Source: Neoscytalidium dimidiatum
Lineage: Eukaryota > Ascomycota > Dothideomycetes > Botryosphaeriales > Botryosphaeriaceae
Assembly (NCBI GenBank): GCA_037367355.1
Contig: CM074696.1
Span: 1,922,001 to 1,986,000, forward strand
Direction of reading: 5' to 3'
Length of the DNA stretch: 64,000 bases
Shown here: piece by piece, positions 1 to 10,143 of the stretch
Position numbering within the stretch: position 1 is the first letter of the stretch
Layout of the letters: the number at the start of each line of letters is the position of its first letter
Notes under the pieces: model-generated
Seen by the model: the letters and a program-made list of their open reading frames with translations, nothing else
What the model was told of the DNA's origin: nothing
Databases searched by the model: none
Position numbers and translations under genes: made by a program

Positions 1-603
1 CGGCTCGACCGACGGCCTGCTAATCCCTCTCCGCCCACCATCGCTGTTCCCTCATAGGCATCCCACATCATCGCCCGCCCCGGCTACAGACAACCCAGTT
101 GCGGTAAGGAGCAGGCCGTATAAAATTCCAGGACCTACCTGCCGAACGTCCGTCGGCTTCGACGCCGCTGCGGGAACCTTCTGCAGAAGACCTGGGGTCT
201 GAGGGATCGCACTACGTGTGGTCGCCGCCTCCTGCCGCCTGGGCTCTAGTCAGCCCGTCGGACGTGGTGTGGACCAAGGTGCCGGCCCAACCGTTTGGAT
301 ACTCGTGTCAGGGGATCAGGGCGCTTGCAAGCAGGCCGCACGCCTGTAGGGATCACGCTCGTGGTCGCCGGTTGCAGCCGCTGGCCTTGGACGGCTGTTC
401 GAGCCGTGTTGTGGGTGAGGCAAGCAGGTTGGTATCGTCGAGTCAAGGCTGCTCTGGGGCTCAGCCTTCTAAAAGCCTGGGTGGGTGGGCTTCGTACATG
501 TCGTGTGCGGGATTTTCCTTTGCCTTTTGCATCCTGTCCTCCGGCATTTGAATTCGCCCGTGTATCTAACAGTAGATTAGCTCCTGTTAGGCAACTCACG
601 ACA

Positions 604-1720
604 ATGGCCATATTAAGTTCTGACACTACGAAGAGCGCCCAGTTCTCTAGTCCTGTGATCGTTGAGCGGACTAATGGCCAGGAAAACGTCGAGTACCTCG
701 GGTTGGCCTCCCGTAAGTTTGCATCAGAGGTCAGCGTTGACGGCAACGCGAAGACTGCGCTATTGAAGATTCGCATACTTCTTCCACTTAAGGGGTTCGC
801 AAACAGAAATACGTCTACCTCTACTTCTATCCTGAACGGATCATTTCTGTTTAGGCTTCCGACGGTACCGTGTCGGAAAAGGTGCGCGAGGGTTTTGCCC
901 AGCCTGATAACTTCGTCCTACCCGATGACATTGTTGGCCTTCGATTCGCTCTTGAGCAACCTCCCGTGGTCGTCGGTCCGTCAGCCAGTCTGGAATCTAA
1001 GAGGGTCAAACATGTCTACGAGTCTATTTTCTCGTTGGCGCGCACGACAACTGCCACTTTGTACATTCGCAATCACGATACGTTGGGGCCGGATGCGGAG
1101 GTTCTTTAAGGCTTGAATGGTGGAGGCTTTTGCCTCCTGCCTGGCGATATCAAACAGCTCTACGTCGGATCCGGAGGATTCGTCATCTTGCAACATGGTA
1201 CCCAGGCTGAAAGTCCTCCTTCCTACGACGAATTAGCGTTGTCTTCCCCACCGTGGCTTCGCGGTAAGCTATCCCTATATCATTTTGAAGCCTTTAGTGA
1301 CAGCTGCTCCTCTTGGCCTCGTTGTACCTACGTGATCCTCTCCCACCTAAGAGGAAGCGAGCCGACAGCTCGTCGTCCAAATACCCTGATAACTGGAGGG
1401 CCGCTTTTGAGTTGCTGGAGAAGCGGTGGGAGGAGAAGCTTGAGGCGAGGCTTGAAGAGCGTCTGGCCGAGACTACGAAAACGATTATGGGCAAGGTCGA
1501 AGAGAGTCTGGACGCGCACATTGAGGATCTGCGCACCGAATTACGCGAGGAAATGTTTGAACAACACGATAGATCGGTAGGTGAGGCTGACGAGTTGATT
1601 GACGTGAGGCTTGATGAACGCCTTTTCGATTTGAAAGAAGAGGTGCGTGAGACCGTCAGGGAAGAGATGCAAGTGGTCAAAGACGATATTCGGGCCAATC
1701 TCAGAGACGCGTTGGAGTAG
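604..1720 (+). pseudogene. Decayed gene for a fungal hypothetical protein with C-terminal coiled coil
   Basis: Reading starts at ATG 604 and runs to about 790. It then continues in another frame from 807 (KYVYLYFYPERI) to about 1262. An intron (GTAAGC at 1263 to AG at about 1302) leads to a last exon ending at TAG 1718-1720. The last exon encodes a basic stretch (PPKRKR) and then about 100 residues of Glu/Arg-rich coiled coil. The middle frame is broken by TAG at 852-854 and TAA at 1107-1109, yet protein-like sequence continues in frame past both (ending PSYDELALSS). Each stop is one C-to-T change from CAG or CAA, as RIP makes. The early frame change could instead be an intron (GTAAGT at 713, AG at 792), but the two stops are not removed that way. 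The layout resembles an uncharacterised fungal family from memory; no function is assigned. Confidence 0.5.
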
Positions 1721-3293
1721 ATAGAGCCCACTTTCTACAATTATTGTTGCTGGTTATCAAACATCGTGTTTTTATCCGACGTACCGGTGCACTGACCTAA
1801 TGCCACCTGCTCCCCGTATGCCAATACAGAATTTCCATCATGAGCGTTGCCGTTGCTGTACCCTACCGTTGCGGTCTTACCTTTCGTGGGAAATGATCAC
1901 TTGCTGTATCGAGGCAACTCCTATCGAGCAGCTTCCTGCCGATAGCACGTTCAATAATATTGTTGAACTCTGATAATTATACCAAATAGATACAATAGAG
2001 TTGGCGCTGAGAAGGAGCATGTCGGAGCTGCACTCCTTGAAATAGCGAGTGAAGCAGCTATCAACGGCACCATGCTCGCGAGCAACACCACGTCCTTGAT
2101 CCATAATGCGACCACCAAAGCCTTCACCTCCTCACTTCACTGCCCTACCGCACTGGCCTTCCGCTGCAGTCCCTATTTCCCCTCCGTCGTTTTCCGCCGC
2201 CGTCCTGCGCTGGCGCTGTCCTTCTGCACGGCCTCCACCGCCGCCTTCCCATGGGTGAACGACTCCCCTCGCAATTATCAGACTCTTCAGCTCCTCCCGG
2301 CTATCTGGAGACAATAGTCATTTGTAGGACGAAGAATGACTAGAAGTGGATAATTTTCTACAGCCCATAAGCTCGATCACTAACCGGCGACAATTCTCGG
2401 TTGAGCTTGGCCAAAGACTGGGCTGCAAGTGTACCGTCGCCGTCGCCGTCCATGTCGCTGCAAGTACGGCTTCCGCTACTACTGTCGTCCGCATCGCTGC
2501 TCCTCGACCAAGTCGCGAGGCTCTGCTGTGTGCTCCGCTGCGTGTAGTAGAAAGTCGGCCGTAGTGACGGAGTCAGCGATGCGCTTGATGACGCTTGTGT
2601 CTTCATGATGTTGTCTGTAATTCCGTGACAAAGAACTTGGTCAACTTTGCACTTCTCAAACCTCTCACCGCTTCTATCTCACTCAGCTGCCAATGCATGA
2701 ATCCAGCGGATACATGCATACTCTGTTGCCGAAGCTCTAAGAACATCGACCGTGCAACCGGGCGATTTCCTGTCGCCGTTTGCTATCAATTTGCGATGTT
2801 CAAACGGCTGCAGAGAGACAGACACGAAACGACCAGGCGCCGCTGTTCGAGCTGCGGCGGAGCACATGGGCGGCGAGGAGGCGGGACAGAGTGTGGATGA
2901 GGGTGGCGAAGAGGGGGAGGTGGTGCGGCTGGAGAGGGAGGAGAGGGAGCGGGGGCCGGAGGCGAGGCTTGTGGCTTGGTTGAGGGCGGATGGGACATAG
3001 GTGGTGGTGGGGAGAGCGTTTGAGGGCGAGGGGGGTTTCCATCACGGGGCGTTTGGATGTGTGGGATGGCTTTTGTGTTGAGGCTATGTTGTGATTGTGG
3101 TACCTGTAGGCCGGTGGGGCTTGCAGTATCGTGGCCCAGCTTTTGCCATACATCTCCCGTTTTTTCAGAACCCATCTAACGACGATTCCCTAGCATGTCG
3201 CTCTGTAGGACATTTACCGAATGCATTTTGTACCGGCAGGTTGACATCGAGACCCTTCGGGTGCGTTATTGCAGAGCACGGCTGATTAAATCG
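1721..3293. other. Intergenic, no recognisable gene
   Basis: Short open frames occur on both strands but none has protein-like composition, a recognisable domain or a coherent splice model. G-rich purine tracts (about 2860-3060) generate the Pro/His-rich frames seen on the minus strand. Confidence 0.5.
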
Positions 3294-3602
3294 TTAGTTA
3301 CCAGAAACAGAGTCTTTGGGCAGAGAAGCCGCAAACACGGACGGTAGGGGGAGGAAAAGAGGGGGTTGGAATGACAGTAACGTACTTATGCAGTTACCAG
3401 AGCAACACTCCGAAGCTGAACCGCAAAAGACTGTGCAATTATTAGTACGACTTCCAGGCTTTGCGGCTACAATACGGGACGTACGGCCATTTACCAAGCA
3501 CTGGCGCGGCTCAAGGGTGAGTTCCGAGCTACGGTCCGTGATGGGAGAGGCGACAGCAAAGGAGGCAAGGAAGGGAATTATGAAGAAAGCGATGGACTTC
3601 AT
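3294..3602 (-). CDS. Small secreted cysteine-rich protein (78 aa, two exons)
   Basis: ATG at 3602. Exon 1 is 3386-3602 and exon 2 is 3294-3313; the 72-nt intron has a GTACGT donor and a CAAAG acceptor. The product has a clear signal peptide (MKSIAFFIIPFLASFAVAS, cut near residue 19) and a short propeptide-like stretch. The mature part carries six cysteines (residues 35, 56, 60, 66, 67, 71), including a central CC pair, a spacing compatible with a disulfide-knotted fold. Without splicing the same frame would read on to the same stop, giving 102 aa, so splicing only removes the segment between. Size, secretion signal and cysteine content are those of small secreted fungal proteins, some of which act as effectors or antimicrobials; a role here is inference only. 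It lies about 400 bp from a palindromic TA-rich repeat. Confidence 0.6.
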   Translation of the reverse strand: MKSIAFFIIPFLASFAVASPITDRSSELTLEPRQCLVNGRTSRIVAAKPGSRTNNCTVFCGSASECCSGNCISTLLSFQPPLFLPLPSVFAASLPKDSVSGN

Positions 3603-3985
3603 CTTGGTGTATGGTGATGTTGTAATTCGGCTGTAGTGATAGATTTACAAACGAAGGTGTTTAGAGGTGCCGATTGTGAAGGTGTGATGCTATGTAAGTT
3701 TTTGAAAGCTTTTCCCGAGCTCTCCTTATATTCTCCTCAGCACTGGCGCGGAGAGTAATCAAAGACATAATCACCTCGGTTCCCCACAATTTTAACGAGG
3801 ACGCCGGAAACCTTAAGACATGACCATGATCAAAAGAAGATCATTGTTCACGTAGTCAGCGCTAGCATCAGCAAAATTCCCCGAGCGCCAAGCCACTAAG
3901 TTATCGACCCCGTGTCGACCCTATACCGACCCGTGTTAGAACGTAGAGACTACAACCTTAATTTATAGTCTGGCCCGACCTAAGA

Positions 3986-4384
3986 ACTTCTAGAGCTTTC
4001 GGAGGTTTTAGAGGTTCTAGAGGTTCTAGTACTTCTAGAGAGTCTAGTTATTTCGTACGCGCGTACGGACGATTTCTAAGAAAATACTTATTCCTTTTCG
4101 TATAGCCCGTGCACGTAGAATTCGCTAAAGCTCTCTCTCTATAGCTATTAACGGCTATTAAAGAAAGAAGGTAAAATTCGAATGATTAAGCGAAATTCTA
4201 CGCGTAGGCGGCAGCTGCGCGCTAACGCTAGCACTAGGCGCTAGTGCAACTTAGGTAAACTTTACGAATTACGACCGTGTTATAGTGGTCCGTGCACGCG
4301 CGTTCCGGAACGTCTAGACCCTCTAGAATCTCTAGAACCTCTAGAACCTCTAGAACCTCCGGAAGCTCTAGAAGCTCTAGAAGT
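3986..4384. repeat. Inverted repeat of CTAGAACCT-type motifs, MITE-like
   Basis: The left arm (3986-4047) and right arm (4314-4384) are near-perfect reverse complements built from repeated TCTAGAGG / CCTCTAGA units. Weaker similarity continues inward through a CGTACGCGCGTAC-like stretch. The 266-bp middle is TA-rich and contains a further small palindrome near 4221-4255 (GCGCTA..TAGCGC type). No coding capacity. The arms could form a long hairpin. It could be a non-autonomous DNA element or a RIP-altered repeat remnant; no target duplication was identified. Confidence 0.6.
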
Positions 4385-4399
4385 GCTAGCCCTAATTAC

Positions 4400-5392
4400 G
4401 GGGTTACGAGCTAGATAGGTAAGCACGTTTCCTATTAGACCTAAGGCTCTTAGCCGAAACTGGCTGGGGAATTTTGCTGATGTAAGCTAAAGAATTGGTT
4501 GGAAGACCTAAGGGTAGACGTAGTGTTAGGATTGATAGGACAAAGGGTCGAAAGAAGAGCGGAGCTTGGGAGATGTGTGAAGCGGACAGTCAGTCTAGAA
4601 TCAGGAGAAAGGCCGCCTGACTGTTGCACTGACAATGATCAGCGCGACACGAGAATTGCTGGGGTCTCTCAAGCAGGACGCTCACGCGCGTGCTCCTATC
4701 CGCTGCGTATTTGAACCACAGATTTTGCTGCACAACAGTACCATAAATACAATATTAGGAAGATATTGGAAAAAGCGCCTCTATGAATGAAACAATGTTC
4801 CCAGTCTTGTTGCAGCATTCTCCTACTCCGTATTTGCGAGTCGTGAAGAGTCAGCGCACAGATAAATTGAGGTTGAGGCGCGCTGACCTACTGACTCAGG
4901 AAAGAAGTTCTAGGGTAGGGGCCTGGAAAGTTCCGGGGCTTCCCTGTTCGCGAGTACGTTCCAGAATCCGGACTAGACATGTTGGAGCAAAAACTCGTAT
5001 GCATCTGTATTCGTTGTCTGGCTTGTTCTGTCTTGAAAGAGCGGAGGAGCTAAACTACCCAGCGGCGCTAGCGCCGCGCTAAGCGTACCTGCCATAACAA
5101 GACATTGGGAATTTTCTCAAAGATTATTCCGAGACTTCTAATGGCAGCATTCTCAAGTCCGAAGATCAAACTACATTCCGCGGATGACGTGCATAGGCGG
5201 TGTTGATCGATCGAAGCTCCCGGTCCATGCTAAACTTCGGAACCAACGGGAACAAGGTTCTGCATCTGCTCACGATGTTTGGCGGCGAGTACCTCGTGGC
5301 GCGCAATCAGCCCAAGCTTCCAATCAGTAAAGAGCAGCTGCAATTCATCGCCACCTCATCATATTCATAAACTAAACATTACAGCAAGCCCC
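4400..5392. other. Intergenic, no recognisable gene
   Basis: Open frames up to about 100 codons exist but none resembles a known protein or shows splice structure. The segment contains the downstream flank of the aspartic protease gene, which ends at 5393 on the minus strand. Confidence 0.5.
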
Positions 5393-6790
5393 CTACGGCA
5401 AGCCCTCTCCCCTCTTCACGACCGTGATATCTCCCAAGCCATCGACACCCTCCTCCGCACCGCTCGACACGCCGCCCTGCGCGATCGCGATCTCCTTCGT
5501 ATCGTCGTTGAACGCCAGAAACGCGGCCGTGAAGAAGGGTGCGCCCAGCGCGCACGCGTTCGTCGACTCGAGCGTGAAGCTCAAGCTGCACACGTCCGTC
5601 TCGTTGTAGTAGTCGTTGATGCCGCGGGCATAGCTCCTCAGCGGCACCTTGACCGTCACCGCCTCGCCACCCACGCCCGCGAAGGTGTAGTCCAGCGTCG
5701 AATCGGCGGGGATGTCCTCGCACGGGCCGGGGTAGGCGGGATAACCGTGGCTCTCGGTCAGGCCGGTGGCGTTCAGGAAGTCGGGCGTCGCGAGCGGCAG
5801 GTTCTCGGTCCCGAAGCCGGAGTCGACGAGGCACTGCGGGGTGGCGGTGGTGTTGACGGGGATCGCGCTGCCGCCGAAGGAGAAGCTGGGGGTCGCGACG
5901 TAGTAGCCGACGTACGGGTCCTCGGGCGGGTGCTGGGCGAGCTTGACGAGCGGGCCGGCGTACTTGTCCGGGCCGGGCACGGCGCCGAACAGGGCGGTGC
6001 CCTTGTAGTCGCCGCGCACCGACGCCGGCGGCGCGTCGAACCAGAGCGCCAGCGTCGGCGACTCGATGCGGCCCGTGGCGAGCAGGTCGCCGCGGAACGA
6101 AGGGCCGCGGGTCGTGTTGGTGTCCTCGGAGATGCCGAGGATGCTGCGCTCGTAGACGGCGCCGTTGCAGGTGGTGGCGCGCGAGCGGAGGAGGGTGAAG
6201 TTGGCGAGCTGGACTTGCTGGTTGGTGAGGCTGGGGTACTTGGGGTTGGTGAAGGAGATGGTGTCGTTGACGTGGGCGGGGGCGGTGATGATCTTGCCGT
6301 TGCCTGGGAATTTTTAATCATGTGGTCAGCCAGGGCGGGTTGTCTCTAATGGTTTTTTTTTTTTTTTTAATGTTTTGCACGGCTGGGAACGTACCACCGT
6401 AAGCGTAGGCTCGCATTTCTTCCACCAGATCGGTGGCAGTGGACGACTTGGTGTAATCGAAAAAGGGTGTTACGTTCTCGGTGCAGGGGCCAATACCACC
6501 GAGATAAGGGCTTCCGGAGTTGATAGTGCCATTGGGACCGTAAACCTGGAGGATCGATCAGTGAGCCAGCCTTCCGGACAGGGTATGATGGGGCTTACCC
6601 AGAAGTCGGCGGATCCCAGGTCGACGACGGTTTCGATGGGCTCCTGGCCGGGAGTGCCCCAGACAATGTCGGTGGAGACCTTGGGGTAACCACCGTACTT
6701 GTAGGACAATGGCAGGAGGGCAGGGGGCTGCGCCTGTCTCGCGGCAGGGGCGGCGGCCGCAATTGCGGGCAGAAACAGCAGCGGGAACAT
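5393..6790 (-). CDS. Secreted pepsin-like aspartic protease (family A1)
   Basis: Three exons, 6599-6790, 6395-6545 and 5393-6303, with introns of 53 and 91 nt (donors GTAAGC and GTACGT), giving 417 aa. A signal peptide (about residues 1-15, ending AAAAPAA) is followed by the A1 hairpin (DIVWGTPGQE, 41-50). The first active-site loop reads D57-L-G-S, where most family members have DTGS. The flap and body follow (AVYERSILGIS resembles the family AVYDGILGLG), and the second active-site loop is D275-S-G. Several NxT/S sites suggest glycosylation. Both catalytic aspartates are kept, so activity is possible, but the Thr-to-Leu change next to the first Asp is unusual and could alter or abolish it. 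Intron 2 contains a run of 16 T on the plus strand (6353-6368). The gene diverges from the sedolisin gene at 7781, suggesting shared control of extracellular proteolysis. Confidence 0.85.
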
Positions 6791-7780
6791 GATAGCGAGA
6801 GGATTCAGAAATTGTTTCTGTCTAAGCGAATGATGAGGTGTTCCTGCCCTTGATCAAGAGCATTTGGAGGGAAGGAAAGGTGTGATGTTTATATGGTGCC
6901 GGGAATACGACGTTCAGTTTGTGTGTGTATGGTTAGCTCGGCACGGACCCGTTCTTCACGATGCTTCGTATTAACCTTGTTTCCTGCGACAGGGGCATTG
7001 TTTGGGTAACTGCCTCTTCGGGACTGGCGGCCGAGATGTGGAGTATCCGGGAGATAAATTTAGGACTATTGCTGTGCCGCGGAGAACCGGCAAGATAAAA
7101 GAAACTCAAGAGGGAGCGCTCGTGGAACGACTGCTCGTGTTTCCTCGCCCTGCGCGTGCGCTTCCGGACCAATGCCAATGCAGCGCAGCAGGAACGAAGC
7201 GTGATAGGAGCGACTTTCTCGGCGATGCTGGAGATGGACTCGGACCGAACTGCTTGCATTGCATGTATCAGGCCTGCGCTAACAGACCAATAAAGCCAAA
7301 ACGGCCGCCTTCTAGCGCGATCCTGCACGCCTCCTTTACCTGCAACGGCCTTGATGTCTTGCCCTTTTCTCAAGCCCCATCAGCCTTACGCCCGCTGTCA
7401 ATGGAGATGACTATATCGGCCGTTTATATTTCCTGCTTGAGAGTCACCGGCTAATCGGCTGCCAAGCAGTGCGTATTAAGCGTCGAAATTTCCGTCCGCT
7501 TGACGCAAAAAGACCAATCGGCCGATTAGCCCCGTGCGTGCGCATTGAATCTCAGCACAGCACGCTAGCCCGACTCCCATCCTCCACCCGCAGGGTGCAC
7601 AATCTGCCATTGTGAATACGAGTCCATCAGTTGCGACTGTGACATGCCGTCCCGCCTCGCTCTAACCACACCTTCGCTCCAATTCCATTCGACAATGACG
7701 CTATATTAAGCCGCCTGCCTGTAAGTCCTCCCACCCCGACTTCGGTTCAATCCCTTCGTTTCCCAAACCCCAGCTGAGAG
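6791..7780. promoter_or_regulatory. Bidirectional promoter between two secreted protease genes, with palindromic sites
   Basis: This 990-bp gap lies between start codons that point away from each other. It contains a perfect 12-bp palindrome AATCGGCCGATT (7516-7527), a GGCTAATCGG (7449-7458) whose exact reverse complement CCGATTAGCC lies at 7522-7531, and a third ATCGGCCG at 7415-7422. A GCCAAG hexamer at 7461-7466 matches the known core recognised by the fungal pH regulator PacC. A TATATTAAG at 7702-7710 lies about 70 nt before the sedolisin start. That these are operator sites for a zinc-cluster type regulator is inference from their symmetry and clustering. Confidence 0.45.
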
Positions 7781-9535
7781 ATGCATCTTCAATTGTTTTT
7801 GGGAGTTGCCATCCTGGCCTTCTCCCAGACCGGCTCTTGCCGTGCCCTGTACTCACGCGCTGCAGAGCTGGTTGAGCACGAGTCTACTCCCGTGTTGCCT
7901 GCCGGATGGACTTTCCATTCGAAGGCCGCCGACAACGACACTTTGAGTCTCCGCATCGCTCTTAGTCGTCCTCACTCAGACTACTTGCGGATAGCTGAAG
8001 ACATCAGTGATCCGGCATCGCCTAATTATGGCAAACACCTCACCGCCGGAGAACTCCAGGCCGTTCTCCCGGACACATCGTCAGCCGCCTCTGCTGTGAG
8101 CGACTGGCTGAAAGCTGAAAGCATCAGCAACATCTCTCACAAGGGAGAATGGGTCAGCTTTGACACCACCGTGGGTCAAGCCCGCCAAGTATTCAACGCC
8201 GACTTCGCAAGATACAGCTATAGGGGCCGCACCCCAGTCCTGCGGACGCAGTCTTATAGCGTGCCGTCCTCCTTGGAAGACAGGATTGACTTCCTCTTCC
8301 CGGCAACGCAGTTCCTGGGTGTCGGCCGCTATCAATATCCAAGCCTCCAAGCCAGACAACACAATCTTCCCGGACCACCGGACTGCAGGACTGACACCTG
8401 TCCCTCCAACTTGAAGACCAAGTACAACATCACCTACTTCCCACCGGACAACACCTCCGGCTCCACCATCGCCATCGCCGGCTTCCTCGAAGAGTACCCC
8501 AACCGCACCGACTTCCAATCCTTCCTGCACGACTACGGCCTCAACAACGCCACCGCAACTGACTACACCACCACCCTCGTCAACGGCGGCCTCGCGCCCT
8601 CCGACCCGGACCGCGTCGGCGTCGAAGCCATGCTGGACCTCGAATACTCCCTCGTCTTCACCGGGCCCCTCCCCGCCACCTACATCTCCACCGGCGGCCG
8701 GCCCCCGCAACTCCAGCAGCCCGGCAACACGACCGTGCCCCCCTCCCAAGCGGGCAACGAACCGTACCTCGAGTTCCTCGAGTACCTCCTCTCCCTCGAA
8801 ACACCCCCTCTCGTCATCTCCATCTCCTACTCCGACGACGAGCAGACCGTCCCGCCCGCCTACGCCACCCACGTCTGCGACCTCTTCGGCCGCCTCGCGC
8901 TCCGCGGCGTCTCCGTCATCGACGCGTCGGGCGACGGCGGCGCGCTCGGCACGGGCACGACCGACTGCGTCGACGCGCGCGGCGCGCGGCGCTTCATCCC
9001 GACCTTCCCGGCCAGCTGCCCGTGGGTGACGAGCGTGGGCGCGACGGCGGCGTGGGGCGGGCCGGCGTCGTACAGCGCGGGCGGCTTCTCCGACCGCTTC
9101 GCGCGGCCGGCGTGGCAGGCCGACGCCGTGGCCGCGTACGTGGCCGCGCTGAACGGCAGCCACGCCGGCCTGTTCGACCCGCGCGGCCGCGCCGTCCCGG
9201 ACGTCGCGCTGATCGGGAACGGCTACGCCGTCGTCGCCGGCGGCTACGGCTTCACGGCCAAGGGGACGAGCGCCAGCACGCCCGTCTTCGCCGCCATGGT
9301 CGCGCTGCTCAACGACCTGAGGCTGAGGGCGGGCAAGCCCGCCCTCGGCTTCCTGAACCCGTTGCTGTATTCGGACCGGGTGCGGGCCGCGTTCAGGGAC
9401 GTGCTGGACGGCTCGACGGGCGGGTGCTCGAACTCGACCTGGTTCGAGCCCGGGTGGGAGGCGCTGCCGGGGTGGGATGCCACCACCGGCCTGGGCGAGC
9501 CGGACTTCGAGAAGTTGAGGGCGTTGGTGGTTTGA
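7781..9535 (+). CDS. Secreted sedolisin / tripeptidyl-peptidase (family S53)
   Basis: Single exon, 584 aa. A signal peptide (about 1-21) is followed by the S53 activation prodomain (residues about 35-190, with the typical DISDPASPNYGKHLT segment) and then the catalytic domain. The sedolisin catalytic set is visible: E282 and D286 in VEAMLDLEY, the oxyanion-hole D385 in ASGDGG, and the nucleophile S497 in GTSAS. The C-terminal calcium-site region (DVLDGSTGGCSN ... GWDATTGLGEPDF) is complete. Enzymes of this family act at acid pH outside the cell and release tripeptides or cleave internally after removal of the prodomain. The full length and intact residues suggest an active enzyme. It pairs head to head with the aspartic protease gene. 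Confidence 0.93.
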   Translation: MHLQLFLGVAILAFSQTGSCRALYSRAAELVEHESTPVLPAGWTFHSKAADNDTLSLRIALSRPHSDYLRIAEDISDPASPNYGKHLTAGELQAVLPDTSSAASAVSDWLKAESISNISHKGEWVSFDTTVGQARQVFNADFARYSYRGRTPVLRTQSYSVPSSLEDRIDFLFPATQFLGVGRYQYPSLQARQHNLPGPPDCRTDTCPSNLKTKYNITYFPPDNTSGSTIAIAGFLEEYPNRTDFQSFLHDYGLNNATATDYTTTLVNGGLAPSDPDRVGVEAMLDLEYSLVFTGPLPATYISTGGRPPQLQQPGNTTVPPSQAGNEPYLEFLEYLLSLETPPLVISISYSDDEQTVPPAYATHVCDLFGRLALRGVSVIDASGDGGALGTGTTDCVDARGARRFIPTFPASCPWVTSVGATAAWGGPASYSAGGFSDRFARPAWQADAVAAYVAALNGSHAGLFDPRGRAVPDVALIGNGYAVVAGGYGFTAKGTSASTPVFAAMVALLNDLRLRAGKPALGFLNPLLYSDRVRAAFRDVLDGSTGGCSNSTWFEPGWEALPGWDATTGLGEPDFEKLRALVV

Positions 9536-10143
9536 TTGGTGGAGGGCTGGTTCGTGCGGATTCCTGATGTGATACGAATGTGAGACGAACTGTAATTGAT
9601 GGGAATAAGGTTGAGGCTCGTGATAAGCGCTAGGTCAGGCGAAGGAAGTAAGTCCCGGATGACGTGTGGTATCGCAGACCATTTTTTCGCTTATTTATGC
9701 TTCAATCCTTCTTCAACATCAAGCTTTGTGGCGTGGTGCTGCAGGATTTGCCATCGGAAAATATGAGAGATAATACTGTATATCTGTTCAATGCAAGACT
9801 AATGCCGGTCTCCGTATCCGATGGCTGTTCTCCTGTTTTCCTGGAAAGTGAATTCTCTTGAGATTATGCTAAGCACGATAAGCACTAATTCAGCATTTTC
9901 TGACCTCACGAAGCAGTATCGGTCTGCCATGTGGCTTTCCGGCCCTTGAGCCGTCAGAGCAAAAGCTGACAGCACGACCACGTTACGCGTCCATGGTCCG
10001 TATTCCTCCCTCTGCACAGAATAAATTCCGCACTCAGTTCAGTCGCCCATCACTTCCTCCCGAACACTCAGCATCACCTCAACCTCCCCAATATCCCCCG
10101 TCGCAAACACTACGCTTCACTTCCCCACACCGAACCACGAGAA
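9536..10143. other. Intergenic between sedolisin and sulfotransferase-like genes
   Basis: No coding frame of note. It holds the 3' flank of the sedolisin gene and a C-rich, pyrimidine-biased leader (10020-10140) just before the next start codon, as is common upstream of fungal genes. Confidence 0.5.

Noticed and set aside
5279..6349. 356-codon plus-strand open frame
   Set aside because: Antisense to exon 3 of the aspartic protease; repetitive Arg/Val/Gly composition and no motif. The minus strand encodes the recognised protease.
7745..7765. GGTTCAATCC-like box as part of a tRNA
   Set aside because: No matching A box, no acceptor-stem pairing and no cloverleaf could be built around it; it lies in the sedolisin leader.
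8081..9163. 360-codon minus-strand open frame
   Set aside because: Lies wholly within the sedolisin gene on the opposite strand; Arg/Gly/Val-rich shadow caused by high GC at third positions.
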